Below, in pieces: positions 24,320-32,687 of a stretch of DNA of 64,000 bases. This DNA comes from M3007 sp964550795 (lineage in GTDB: Bacteria > Bacteroidota > Bacteroidia > Chitinophagales > Saprospiraceae): contig CAZKBH010000016.1 of assembly GCA_964550795.1 (NCBI GenBank), positions 1 through 64,000 on the forward strand. Direction: 5' to 3'. The notes below the pieces were generated by a model that was not told where the DNA came from, ran no database searches, and saw nothing but the letters and a program-made list of their open reading frames with translations. Made by a program: the position numbers and the translations under genes. Numbering within the stretch: the first letter of the stretch is position 1; the number at the start of each line of letters is the position of its first letter.

Positions 24320-25309
24320 ATGAAAAAGAAAATATCCCTTTTGGTCTACGGATTCACTTTAATTTTGATCTGGGGTATTTGTTTTTTAGGTGCTGGAATG
24401 GCAGACGCCAATACGGCTGCAATGGGCTTAATCTTTACTCCTTTAAGCGTATATTTCCTACAAAAAGAATATGATTTTAAATTAAGCCTGTCGGATAAAT
24501 GGGCCATCATGATTCTTCCAACCCTGTATCTGTGTAGCCTTTATTATATACTATACGACCAAAATTATTTTAGAATGCGTTCTTATAATTTTGTAGCATT
24601 TTATCAGGTGTTATTCTATCTACACATCATCAATCCCATTACGATTGCCTTTATCGTGTTGGTCCTGGGATTAACCAAACTTAAAGATTTGACCAACCCC
24701 AGAAACATCTTCATTTTTGCCTCCATTGCCATCTTTTATGCCTATTTCTTCATGTTTACCTGGAAAAATAGCTGGACGGGGGGACGGCAGGTCAGTTTTG
24801 ACACCGAAAAGCCTAAAAAAGCAGGCGTACAGAATCAGGCCGATTCGACCTTATATTCAGCTATTAACCTGGCCGATTTTTCATTCATCAACCCAAGCCT
24901 AGATACGGTGACCTTGCTGGATGATTCAGGCAAATATATTCTCCTGGAAACTTGGGCAGAAACCTGCCCTCCTTGTATAAAGGCCATGAATGAACTGCCC
25001 AGTTTTTATCGTTCTGTTGAAGATAAACTAAGGGTTTATTATGTCTATGAACACCGAAAAGCGAGCGTCAGGCGGAATTTTGAAAAAATATTTTCCTTCA
25101 AGGAAATTAAAGACAAATCTAAAATGCTCGTTGACATTGACCAGGAATTATACCATGCCCTCAATATGAAGGGTTATCCCTATTTCTTACTCTTTGACTC
25201 CAAGGGTAAACTGGTACATACCATTTACGGATATGGAGATAAAGACAGATTTATTGCTCAAATCTCAGCATACATACAGACGGGGCAAAGTGGTGGCCCC
25301 CAACGGTAA
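24320..25309 (+). CDS. Polytopic membrane protein with C-terminal thioredoxin-like domain, copy 1
   Basis: A 329-residue protein. About five or six hydrophobic helices fill residues 5-160; a thioredoxin/TlpA-like domain follows at about 195-329 with WAETCPPCIKAM (cysteines about 216 and 219) and a cis-proline region, KGYPYFLLFD. It probably faces the periplasm and handles thiol-disulfide exchange. ATG 24320 opens directly on KKKISLLVYGF, matched in copy 2. It is the first of a tandem pair; from about 24908 to 25287 the two copies look identical. The region is AT-richer than its neighbours. Partners are unknown. Confidence 0.8.
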   Translation: MKKKISLLVYGFTLILIWGICFLGAGMADANTAAMGLIFTPLSVYFLQKEYDFKLSLSDKWAIMILPTLYLCSLYYILYDQNYFRMRSYNFVAFYQVLFYLHIINPITIAFIVLVLGLTKLKDLTNPRNIFIFASIAIFYAYFFMFTWKNSWTGGRQVSFDTEKPKKAGVQNQADSTLYSAINLADFSFINPSLDTVTLLDDSGKYILLETWAETCPPCIKAMNELPSFYRSVEDKLRVYYVYEHRKASVRRNFEKIFSFKEIKDKSKMLVDIDQELYHALNMKGYPYFLLFDSKGKLVHTIYGYGDKDRFIAQISAYIQTGQSGGPQR

Positions 25310-25355
25310 GCGTACATTTAATGCCACATTCAGTCACCCCCATCTTCTAATCTTT

Positions 25356-26345
25356 ATGAAAAAGAAAATTTCCTTTCTAATCTACGGATTCGTTTTGGTC
25401 ACGATATGGAGCAGCTGTTTTTTAATATTTGGAATGGCAGACTCCTATACGGCTGCAATGGGCTTAATCTTTACTCCTTTAAGCGTATATTTCCTGCAGA
25501 AGGAATATGATTTTAAATTAAGCCTGTCGGATAAATGGGCCATCCTGATTCTTCCAACCCTGTATCTTTGTAGCTTCTATTATATACTATACGACCAAAA
25601 TTATTTTAGAATGCGTTCTTATAATTTTGTAGCATTTTATCAGGTCTTATTCTATCTACAAATCATCAATCCCTTAACTATTGCCTTTATCGTATTGGTC
25701 CTGGGATTAACCAAACTTAAGGACTTGACCAACCCCAGAAACATCTTCATTTTCGCCTCTATTGCCATCTTTTATGCCTATTTTTTCATGTTTACCTGGA
25801 AAAACAGCTGGATTGGGGGACGGCAAGTCAGTTTTGATACTGAAACACCTAAAAAAGCAGGCGTACAAAATCAGGCCGATTCGACCCTATATTCTGATAT
25901 TAACCTGGCCGAATTTTCTTTCATCAACACAAGCCTGGATACAGTGACCTTGCTGGATGATTCAGGCAAATATATTCTCCTGGAAACTTGGGCAGAAACC
26001 TGCCCTCCTTGTATAAAGGCCATGAATGAACTGCCCAGTTTTTATCGTTCTGTTGAAGATAAACTAAGGGTTTATTATGTCTATGAACACCGAAAAGCGA
26101 GCGTCAGGCGGAATTTTGAAAAAATATTTTCCTTCAAGGAAATTAAAGACAAATCTAAAATGCTCGTTGACATTGACCAGGAATTATACCATGCCCTCAA
26201 TATGAAGGGTTATCCCTATTTCTTACTCTTTGACTCCAAGGGTAAACTGGTACATACCATTTACGGATATGGAGATAAAGACAGATTTATTGCTCAAATC
26301 TCAGCATACATACAGACGGGGCAGGGTAGTGGCCCGCAGCAGTAA
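25356..26345 (+). CDS. Polytopic membrane protein with C-terminal thioredoxin-like domain, copy 2
   Basis: A 329-residue tandem duplicate of the preceding gene at an offset of 1036 bp, with the same helices and the CPPC active site. The N-terminal 40 residues differ most (KKKISFLIYGFVLVTIWSSC), the middle differs at scattered sites, and the last 125 residues are nearly the same. The even match of the 3' part including synonymous sites suggests recent gene conversion. A bidirectional terminator separates it from citrate synthase. Confidence 0.8.
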   Translation: MKKKISFLIYGFVLVTIWSSCFLIFGMADSYTAAMGLIFTPLSVYFLQKEYDFKLSLSDKWAILILPTLYLCSFYYILYDQNYFRMRSYNFVAFYQVLFYLQIINPLTIAFIVLVLGLTKLKDLTNPRNIFIFASIAIFYAYFFMFTWKNSWIGGRQVSFDTETPKKAGVQNQADSTLYSDINLAEFSFINTSLDTVTLLDDSGKYILLETWAETCPPCIKAMNELPSFYRSVEDKLRVYYVYEHRKASVRRNFEKIFSFKEIKDKSKMLVDIDQELYHALNMKGYPYFLLFDSKGKLVHTIYGYGDKDRFIAQISAYIQTGQGSGPQQ

Positions 26346-26350
26346 GCGCT

Positions 26351-26420
26351 CCAAAAAAAAACGGGCACATAGAAAACACCGCGATACTTTACGGTGTAGT
26401 CTATGTGCCCTATTTTATTC
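26351..26420. terminator. Bidirectional terminator
   Basis: Arms GGGCACATAG and CTATGTGCCC with an inner ACACCG/CGGTGT pair; A tract on the left and T-rich tract on the right. It lies between two convergent genes. Confidence 0.85.
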
Positions 26421-26456
26421 AGGACAGTCCTGATATTCAGCAGGATCTATTCCATC

Positions 26457-27788
26457 CTATTCCTCTTCTGTTTTTAATTTTCCCTCTTTGGCCAAATACT
26501 CTTTCACCCAGGCGGTTGTGACCGATTTTGGGCGTTCAAGTGGAAGGTTGAGTGCGCGTGCCCAGCATTGTGCGGCCAAAACACCCAGAGAGCGGCTCAC
26601 GCCGAAGAGTACCGTGTAGAAGTTGTACTGTGTGAGGCCGTAGTGGATGAGTACGGCGCCGGAGTGCGCATCCACATTCGGCCAGGGGTTTTTGACCTTG
26701 CCCAGGCTGCTGAGGATGGGCGGTACCACATCAAAAATTTTCCAAACGACCTTTACGAGATCATCTTCTGGCACATTGTCCTCGCAGAATTGGCGCTGTG
26801 CCATGTAGCGCGGGTCCGGTTTGCGCAGCACGGCGTGTCCGTAACCCGGGATGACCCGACCGCTGGCAAGGGTACTTTTTACGTATTCACCAATCTGTTC
26901 GCGGGTCGGTTTGCTGGTGCCCAGGGTGTCCACCATCTTCTGAATCCAGCGGATAACTTCCTGATTCGCAAGGCCGTGGAGCGGACCTGCCAGGGCATTC
27001 ATGGCCGCAGAAAGCGAAAGATAAGGGTCGCTGAGGGTAGAACCCACCAGGTGCGTGGTGTGTGCAGATGCATTCCCACCCTCGTGATCGGCGTGGATCG
27101 TGAGGAACAAACGCATGTATTCTTTCAGTCCATCATCGTCGTATCCGAGCATGTGCGCGAAATTCGCTCCCCAGTCCAGGGAGATATCGGGCAGCAGGTG
27201 GTCACCTTTGTGATACACGCGACGGAAAATATACGCTGCCAACCGAGGGAGCCGCGCGATGAGGTTCATGGTGTCCTCATAGGTTGCGTCCCAGTATTCG
27301 GAGCGCGTCATGCCCATGGTATAACGTTGGGCAAACACACTGGTGTTCTGCATGGCGAGGATACCCACGGAAAGTTGGGTCATCGGGTGTGCGTCCACAG
27401 GCAGGGAGTCCACGGCACGGAACACGTGTTCTGGTACATTGGCGCGGCGGACCCAGTTTTCGGTGAGCCATTTAACTTGCTCAGGCGTTGGGATCTCACC
27501 CACCAGCATCAGCCAGAAAAGGCCTTCCGGGAGTGGTTCTTTGCCATTTTTGGCGCGTGGAAGTTTTTCGCGGAGTTCAGGAATGGAATAACCACGGAAA
27601 CGGATGCCTTCTTCCGGATCAAGCAGGGAAGGCTCCCAGATCATGCTTGTGATGTCGCGCATTCCACCATACGCTTGTTCCAGTGCAACGTCGTCAATTT
27701 TGACGTTACCGTGCTCTTTGAGCAGTTCTTTGACCTCTTTGGAGAGGGCTTGTGCTTTTTCAGCAAAAAGTTGCTTTAGTAAATCCAT
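26457..27788 (-). CDS. gltA: Citrate synthase
   Basis: A 443-residue enzyme making citrate from oxaloacetate and acetyl-CoA, the entry to the TCA cycle. Catalytic elements visible are GPLHGLANQEV (first histidine), GYGHAVLRKPDPR (second histidine and arginines) and NVDAHSGAVL (aspartate). The long N-terminal helix and these motif versions are closest to the eukaryotic-type (type I) enzymes found in many Bacteroidota, which are not NADH-regulated. A TAACTTTG promoter box lies at 27851-27858. Confidence 0.94.
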   Translation of the reverse strand: MDLLKQLFAEKAQALSKEVKELLKEHGNVKIDDVALEQAYGGMRDITSMIWEPSLLDPEEGIRFRGYSIPELREKLPRAKNGKEPLPEGLFWLMLVGEIPTPEQVKWLTENWVRRANVPEHVFRAVDSLPVDAHPMTQLSVGILAMQNTSVFAQRYTMGMTRSEYWDATYEDTMNLIARLPRLAAYIFRRVYHKGDHLLPDISLDWGANFAHMLGYDDDGLKEYMRLFLTIHADHEGGNASAHTTHLVGSTLSDPYLSLSAAMNALAGPLHGLANQEVIRWIQKMVDTLGTSKPTREQIGEYVKSTLASGRVIPGYGHAVLRKPDPRYMAQRQFCEDNVPEDDLVKVVWKIFDVVPPILSSLGKVKNPWPNVDAHSGAVLIHYGLTQYNFYTVLFGVSRSLGVLAAQCWARALNLPLERPKSVTTAWVKEYLAKEGKLKTEEE

Positions 27789-27850
27789 AGAGAGGAAGTC
27801 GTAAAATATAGGTTAGGGCGTGGCTTGAGAGGCTTTTTGAAAGTTTTGGC

Positions 27851-27858
27851 AAAGTTAG
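27851..27858 (-). promoter_or_regulatory. -7 box for citrate synthase
   Basis: TAACTTTG on the minus strand, 63 nt before the start codon. Confidence 0.5.
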
Positions 27859-27976
27859 AACAAGTGAACTGCCTTATTTTCCTAAAGTTCAAAAGTTTGG
27901 AAAGTTTTGTGCTTTCAAAAAGCCAAACGACTTTCGCAACCGGAATTATTCTTCACTCAAAATAAAACAACCAACC

Positions 27977-28807
27977 ATGATCGGACGAAATCAAAGGGGC
28001 GGGCTTCGCATCTCACCTACTATCCTAGTTGCCGCCGTGATGGCGAGTTTTGCGCTCTGCAAATATTATGGCCAAAGCTCTGTGAATGAACTCACGGGTG
28101 AAAAACAACACATTTCCATAACTCCAGCACAGGAAATCGCCATGGGGCTGGAAAGTGCGCCGCAAATGGCGCAGGAAATGGGTGGTTTGAGTCGAAATCA
28201 ACAGGCGGCGGCCATTGTCAAACAAGTAGGACAAAAAGTGGTGCAAAACTCCGCTGCATCCCGCACGCCTTACCGATACGATTTTCACCTGCTCGCCGAT
28301 GCGCAGACCATCAATGCATTTGCACTGCCCGGCGGACAAGTTTTTATTACCGAAGGATTGCTGTTTCGACTGACGAAAGACGGAAAAAACCTCCATGAAG
28401 ATATGCTTGCCGGGGTTTTGGGGCACGAGGTAGCCCACGTGGTGGCCCGGCACAGCGCCGAAAGGCTCGCACAAATGGAACTGGCACAAGGGCTGACGGG
28501 CGCAGCTACCATGGCCACCTATGATCCTTCCAACCCCAATTCAGGCTATATCGCGCAGTCTGTGGCCAATATGATTCAAATGAAATACGGTCGAGACCAG
28601 GAACTTCAGAGCGATTATCTGGGGGTTCGGTTTATGTTGGAAGCTGGTTATGATCCCGAGAATCTGGTGGATGTGATGGAAATTCTCAAACAAGCCGGAG
28701 GTCCGAACAGAACCCCGGAGTTCCAAAGCACACACCCGGATCCGGAGAATAGGAAGGAAGCCATTCAGGCCGCCATTCAGGAGTGGCGGGGTAAATTGGG
28801 GCGTTGA
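27977..28807 (+). CDS. M48 family metalloprotease
   Basis: A 276-residue protease. The zinc site is GHEVAHVVARHSAER (HExxH), with the third ligand in the QSDYLGVRFM helix. An N-terminal hydrophobic segment at about 14-31 acts as anchor or signal, placing the catalytic domain in the periplasm. Similar in size to Bacteroidota BepA/LoiP-like outer-membrane quality-control proteases, but without a TPR tail. Codon start ATG 27977. Confidence 0.9.
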   Translation: MIGRNQRGGLRISPTILVAAVMASFALCKYYGQSSVNELTGEKQHISITPAQEIAMGLESAPQMAQEMGGLSRNQQAAAIVKQVGQKVVQNSAASRTPYRYDFHLLADAQTINAFALPGGQVFITEGLLFRLTKDGKNLHEDMLAGVLGHEVAHVVARHSAERLAQMELAQGLTGAATMATYDPSNPNSGYIAQSVANMIQMKYGRDQELQSDYLGVRFMLEAGYDPENLVDVMEILKQAGGPNRTPEFQSTHPDPENRKEAIQAAIQEWRGKLGR

Positions 28808-28835
28808 TCTATGGCGCACTCCTCGCGGAAGTGAA

Positions 28836-28843
28836 TACTTTTG
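28836..28843 (+). promoter_or_regulatory. -7 box for 3-hydroxybutyryl-CoA dehydrogenase
   Basis: TACTTTTG ends 48 nt before the ATG at 28892. Confidence 0.5.
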
Positions 28844-28891
28844 CGCCGCCGAAGCAAGACATCGGCAGGCAACCTAACAACAGATAAAATC

Positions 28892-29779
28892 ATGCAGCAC
28901 ATCACCGTAATTGGAAGTGGAACCATGGGCAACGGCATTGCCCACGTATTTGCCCAAAATGGGTTTAACGTAACCCTCGTGGACGTATCCGCCCCGGCAC
29001 TGGAGCGGGCACTGGTCACCATTGGTAAAAATCTCGACCGACAAGTCGCAAAAGGAACCCTGACGGAAACGCAGAAGGCCGATACTTTGGGTCGTATCCA
29101 CCCGATGACGGATGTCCGGGCGGGAGTGGCCAACGCGGATTTGGTGGTCGAAGCGGCCACGGAAAACGTCTCCCTGAAACTCAAAATATTCACGGATGTT
29201 GACCAACATGCGCCGCCAGCCGCCATTTTGGCAACCAACACTTCCAGCATCAGCATTACCCAAATCGCGGCAGCTACACAGCGCCCGACGCAGGTAATCG
29301 GAATGCACTTCATGAACCCGGTGCCGGTGATGAAACTGGTGGAGGTGATTCGTGGTTACGCTACCTCGGATGAGGTTTGTGAACAAGTGATGTCATTGTC
29401 CAAACAACTCGGCAAGGTGCCCGTGGAAGTGAATGACTATCCGGGTTTTGTGGCCAACCGAATCCTGATGCCGATGATCAACGAAGCCATTTACACCCTT
29501 TATGAGGGCGTGAGCGGGGTGGAAGAAATTGATACGGTCATGAAACTGGGCATGGCACACCCGATGGGGCCGCTGCAATTGGCTGATTTTATCGGCTTGG
29601 ACGTTTGTTTGTCCATTTTACGCGTGCTTCAGGACGGTTTTGGAAATCCCAAATACGCGCCTTGCCCATTGCTTGTAAATATGGTGACCGCCGGAAAACT
29701 CGGTGCTAAAAGCGGCGAAGGGTTTTACACCCATACGCCCGGCTCGAAAGATTTGGTGGTTTCGGCGCGTTTTAAATAG
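28892..29779 (+). CDS. hbd: 3-hydroxybutyryl-CoA dehydrogenase
   Basis: A 295-residue NAD(P)-dependent enzyme oxidising 3-hydroxyacyl-CoA or reducing acetoacetyl-CoA. The N-terminal Rossmann motif is VIGSGTMGNGIAHVFA; ATNTSSISIT and the catalytic histidine in GMHFMNPVPVMKLVEV follow. The C-terminal helical domain starts with NDYPGFVANRI and holds GMAHPMGPLQLADFIGLD. The length is that of the stand-alone enzyme, without hydratase fusion. ATG 28892 opens directly on the Rossmann fold. It probably serves butyrate/PHB or fatty-acid metabolism. Confidence 0.93.
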   Translation: MQHITVIGSGTMGNGIAHVFAQNGFNVTLVDVSAPALERALVTIGKNLDRQVAKGTLTETQKADTLGRIHPMTDVRAGVANADLVVEAATENVSLKLKIFTDVDQHAPPAAILATNTSSISITQIAAATQRPTQVIGMHFMNPVPVMKLVEVIRGYATSDEVCEQVMSLSKQLGKVPVEVNDYPGFVANRILMPMINEAIYTLYEGVSGVEEIDTVMKLGMAHPMGPLQLADFIGLDVCLSILRVLQDGFGNPKYAPCPLLVNMVTAGKLGAKSGEGFYTHTPGSKDLVVSARFK

Positions 29780-29808
29780 TGCAAGTCGGAAAACCATGCT
29801 GAATTTTC

Positions 29809-30492
29809 ATGGAAACACTTGATAATAAGGTAATTGTGTACGATGATGCTTGTCCCATGTGTCAGGCATATACGGCCGGTTTTGTAAAAGCCGGCTGGCT
29901 GAAAGAGCGTCGGGGTTTCGCGCATGTTAGCCCCGAACTTCTGGCCAAGATTGATTTTGATCGCGCCCGGCATGAGATTCCCTTACTAGATACCAAAACG
30001 GGGGAGGTTACTTACGGCTTAAGTGCGCTTTTCCTCATTATTGGCGAGCAGATGCCGGTGTTCAAACCTTTGTTTCGGAGCCGCTGGTTTCGCGCTTTGT
30101 TGTATCCTTTGTACCAGATTATTACCTACAATCGTCGCATCATTGCAGGCAGTGGCGCTCCCAAAACAGGTTGCGATTGCGCCCCGGACGTGAATTTGTT
30201 TTACCGCTGGTTGTACATTGGGTTGGCGGTCTGCGGAGCTGCATCGCTTTCCTTACCATTTTTTACGGGCGACCAATTGTTGGGTAAAGTATTCATAATG
30301 AGCCAGATAGCGCTTTTGGGACTTGCCTCCTTTGTGCCCAAACGGCTTGATTTTGTGGGGCATTGGGCCACTGTTTGGCTGGCGAGTGCGCTTGTGGCGG
30401 CGATTTTGCCGGTGCCGATCGCGTATAAAGCTGCTGTGGGGTTAGTTTTGGTGGTATGGATGTGGTGGCGGAGATGGGGTAAGGTGGGTTGA
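29809..30492 (+). CDS. DCC (DUF393) family thiol-disulfide oxidoreductase-like protein
   Basis: A 227-residue protein. The N-terminal DCC domain begins VIVYDDACPMCQAYTAGF with the CXXC pair and includes a short hydrophobic region around FRALLYPLYQIITYNRR. A C-terminal part with three or four hydrophobic helices (about 135-225) anchors it in the membrane. Relatives are assumed to move electrons to disulfides, but substrates are not known. The gene ends just before the attC-like element at 30514. Confidence 0.82.
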   Translation: METLDNKVIVYDDACPMCQAYTAGFVKAGWLKERRGFAHVSPELLAKIDFDRARHEIPLLDTKTGEVTYGLSALFLIIGEQMPVFKPLFRSRWFRALLYPLYQIITYNRRIIAGSGAPKTGCDCAPDVNLFYRWLYIGLAVCGAASLSLPFFTGDQLLGKVFIMSQIALLGLASFVPKRLDFVGHWATVWLASALVAAILPVPIAYKAAVGLVLVVWMWWRRWGKVG

Positions 30493-30513
30493 AACGGTGA
30501 CTTACTATGACCA

Positions 30514-30645
30514 CCAACGTTTTGGCGCCTGGCGAAGAAGCGGATTTCGAAGCACTAAACTGTATGCCAGCACTCAACTTGATACGAGGCAGAAAAGCTT
30601 CATTTAAGCACTGAACCCGCTTTTTTTGCCAAACGCCTGTTATCG
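30514..30645 (-). repeat. attC-like palindromic site after the CIA30 gene
   Basis: On the minus strand it runs from CGATAACAGGCGTTTGGC to GCGCCAAAACGTTGG. Inner arms pair as AAAAAGCGG with CCGCTTCTT. The outer cores are TAAC and CGTT. The sequence and layout parallel the site at 31366 (GGC-AAAA...GGG / CCGC...TTCGCCA...CCAAAAC). It lies 65 bp after the stop of the CIA30-family gene. Confidence 0.65.
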
Positions 30646-30710
30646 GATCGGCCTTCTTGTCGACTGTATGTTTTTCTTTTTTCTAAAACAGTCGCTGCAA
30701 ATTTATTCGT

Positions 30711-31250
30711 TTACTCCAAACCGATCCAATCAATTAACAATTCGAAGTCTTCTTCTTGCTTGTTGGCAATCAAAAAACTCAACTGTTCGATGTTTTTAAA
30801 GTTGAAATTTGGGATGTTCAATTTGCGCCCTCGAAACTGAGGGTAAAATTCACTGATGGCTAACTTGAGGTTTTCCCATTCTCCTGAAGTAGTGAATTGG
30901 TGCACATAAGACTCAGACTGCGAAATATCGCCCTTCAGACGAAATTCATAGCGTTTGCCATCTCCTTTTATGCGCAAAACAATGTACTTCTTTTCTTCCG
31001 CTAGTTTTATCGCTGTGTTTAATTGTATCGAGGCAAATCCTCCATTGTTCGCCAATGAAACGTGACCTGAAAATTGTCCATGTCCGGCATCGGTAAGCAC
31101 CAAGGAACTTTTGGATATACCACCCATCACGCCATCGTTGACAATTCGCCATTCCTTGAGGTTCGTTTGAGTTGAGAAGGTATAAATCTTATCCATTTTT
31201 GATTTAGTGGGTAAGCTGAGTGCCAGTAAAATTAATACGTATTTTATCAT
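30711..31250 (-). CDS. CIA30-family protein, cassette-borne
   Basis: A 179-residue protein with an N-terminal signal-like stretch (KYVLILLALSLPTKS). The rest matches the CIA30 (complex I intermediate-associated protein 30) beta-sandwich: WRIVNDGVMGGISKSS, FSGHVSLANNGGFASI, RIKGDGKRYEFRLKGD. The conserved DGVMGG block is complete. Bacterial members are carbohydrate-binding-like and their role is uncertain. It lies between two attC-like sites and is AT-richer than the chromosomal genes nearby, so I treat it as the second unit of a gene cassette pair. Confidence 0.82.
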   Translation of the reverse strand: MIKYVLILLALSLPTKSKMDKIYTFSTQTNLKEWRIVNDGVMGGISKSSLVLTDAGHGQFSGHVSLANNGGFASIQLNTAIKLAEEKKYIVLRIKGDGKRYEFRLKGDISQSESYVHQFTTSGEWENLKLAISEFYPQFRGRKLNIPNFNFKNIEQLSFLIANKQEEDFELLIDWIGLE

Positions 31251-31365
31251 TTTTATTTTTTAAACCGTTAGAGGCTTTCCATGAGACTGTTTATAAAGTC
31301 GTTCTGATTTTTTAGTTTTATCGATGTTCCCATTGTCTTTCCTGCGTCTTTTTTTGGGGCTGACT

Positions 31366-31500
31366 GATAACGGTTTTGGGCTTGGCGAAGGTGGGGAATT
31401 AGAAGTACAAATGTTCATGTTAGCACAAATGTTGATTAGAATCCCCAGTGCTCAAATATAGCACAAAAGCCCCACTTTTGCCCAACCCATGTTAGCAGTA
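31366..31500 (-). repeat. attC-like palindromic site after the SLOG-like gene
   Basis: Minus strand: TACTGCTAACATGGGTTGGG starts it and CCAAGCCCAAAACCGTTATC ends it. The arms AAAAGTGGGG and CCCCACCTTCG pair. It begins 7 bp after the stop codon of the upstream gene. Its first 10 bases (TACTGCTAAC) are the exact reverse complement of GTTAGCAGTA at 32121-32130, the start of the same unit. Confidence 0.68.
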
Positions 31501-31507
31501 TGTTGTT

Positions 31508-32101
31508 CTATTCTGTCAGCCATTTAAACCATATTTTCTGGTCAATTATTGGGATTTTATTTTGTTCGCAAATATTCATAGTGTGTCCCGTTCCACCTGA
31601 CATTGGGTTGTCTAAATCGTCATAAAATATACCAAATGTTGATGGCTTAATTTTGTCTGTACCAACTGCTTTTATTGTATCACGAATTATATAAGCCGCT
31701 TTTATAGAAAATCGATTTTTATCACCTGAGACAAATTGATCAATAAGTTTCTCCATTTTCTTATTGCTTTTGGACTGATACACCACTTCTGGTTCAGCAG
31801 CAATGTTTATGTCGTCTAAGGAAATTGTTTCATATGCTTGATTGCTTTTTTGTCTATGTCCAGCATAAGGTGTAATAACCTGCAATCTTTTATTGTCGAC
31901 TGAAGTAACACCATTAGAAAATAATTGGTCTGAGCCGTCAGCATTACCACTTCTAAATGTCATTTTTACTGTCTTAGATACTAACAACCTTCCAAGTGCT
32001 GTCAACTTTTCTTTGTCTGCCTCTAAAACATTTCTTTTGCCTTCAAGCAGAACAATAGAATTGTCTTTATCAAACTGTTTTATGAATTCTTTCAATGTCA
32101 T
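31508..32101 (-). CDS. SLOG-like (DprA/LOG-type) putative nucleotide-binding protein, cassette-borne
   Basis: A 197-residue soluble protein. The N-terminal part contains IVLLEGKRNV, then LGRLLVSKTVKMTFRSGNAD and GSDQLFSNGV, which resembles the glycine-rich nucleotide pocket of SLOG/LOG Rossmann-like domains. ITPYAGHR follows, and a late GGTGHTMNICEQNKIPI block resembles the second half of the fold. SLOG proteins sense or make nucleotide signals in several anti-phage systems; that link is only a family-level suggestion here. Strongly AT-rich, bounded by GTTAGCAGTA and its complement, with an attC-like site right after the stop. Confidence 0.6.
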   Translation of the reverse strand: MTLKEFIKQFDKDNSIVLLEGKRNVLEADKEKLTALGRLLVSKTVKMTFRSGNADGSDQLFSNGVTSVDNKRLQVITPYAGHRQKSNQAYETISLDDINIAAEPEVVYQSKSNKKMEKLIDQFVSGDKNRFSIKAAYIIRDTIKAVGTDKIKPSTFGIFYDDLDNPMSGGTGHTMNICEQNKIPIIDQKIWFKWLTE

Positions 32102-32337
32102 TGTCGTGTCGTTTTACAATTACTGCTAACTCATTAATATACGAACATTTCAGTATCGCGGCACCAAGATAAACCAAATCTCCTAATCACGCAAATTTTA
32201 GGAATATATTTATAAGTACTTGATAATGAGTGTCTTAAACGCATGATTGACTCGTCAGTGCTTCCCAAACAATACAAAATGCGCTCCGGTAATGCGTCTG
32301 TCCATGTTCATCCCTCTACGTCTCAGAAGTAACAAAA
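32102..32337. other. Junction between cassette pair and host chromosome
   Basis: The first 30 bp hold the cassette start GTTAGCAGTA (minus strand, 32130-32121). The rest has no gene and no integrase or attI-like feature that I can recognise. Confidence 0.45.
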
Positions 32338-32372
32338 ATCCCCCGCAACCCAAATCAATGGGCGCGGGGGAT
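32338..32372. terminator. Bidirectional hairpin terminator downstream of rpsA
   Basis: Arms ATCCCCCGC and GCGGGGGAT with an inner CCCA/TGGG pair; five A on the left and six T on the right. Confidence 0.75.
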
Positions 32373-32440
32373 TTTTTATTTTACGTCAGATGATCGGCGG
32401 GTAAATCGTCCACCCTCCTTCGCCAAGCCCACGGCGGGAA

Positions 32441-32687
32441 ACCGTCTCCCATCCACCGTCTCCCGTCTCCCGTCCNNNNNNNNNNNNNNNNNNNNNNNNN
32501 NNNNNNNNNNNNNNNNNNNNNNNNNNNNNNNNNNNNNNNNNNNNNNNNNNNNNNNNNNNNNNNNNNNNNNNNNNNACCGTCTCCCGTCCACCGTCTCCCG
32601 TCCACCGTCTCCCGTCCACCGTCTCCCGTCCACCGTCTCCCGTCTCCCGTCCACCGTCTCCCGTCCACCGTCTCCCGTCTCCCGTCC
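32441..32687. repeat. 7-bp minisatellite (ACCGTCT / CCCGTCC units) with an assembly gap
   Basis: Tandem 14-mers ACCGTCTCCCGTCC with occasional extra CCCGTCT heptamers. The gap of 100 N at 32476-32575 interrupts it, so the true copy number is not known. One strand is pyrimidine-rich with few A. It ends at the rpsA stop codon. Confidence 0.95.

Noticed and set aside
26568..27779. A 400-codon plus-strand frame opposite citrate synthase
   Set aside because: The minus-strand protein is an unmistakable citrate synthase; the antisense frame has no recognisable domain.
30514..32130. Plain rho-independent terminators after the two AT-rich genes
   Set aside because: The palindromes are 130-135 bp, lack a terminal T run, resemble each other in sequence, and have the complementarity to the start of each unit that terminators would not need.
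32441..32687. CRISPR array
   Set aside because: Units of 7 and 14 bp without spacers; a minisatellite.
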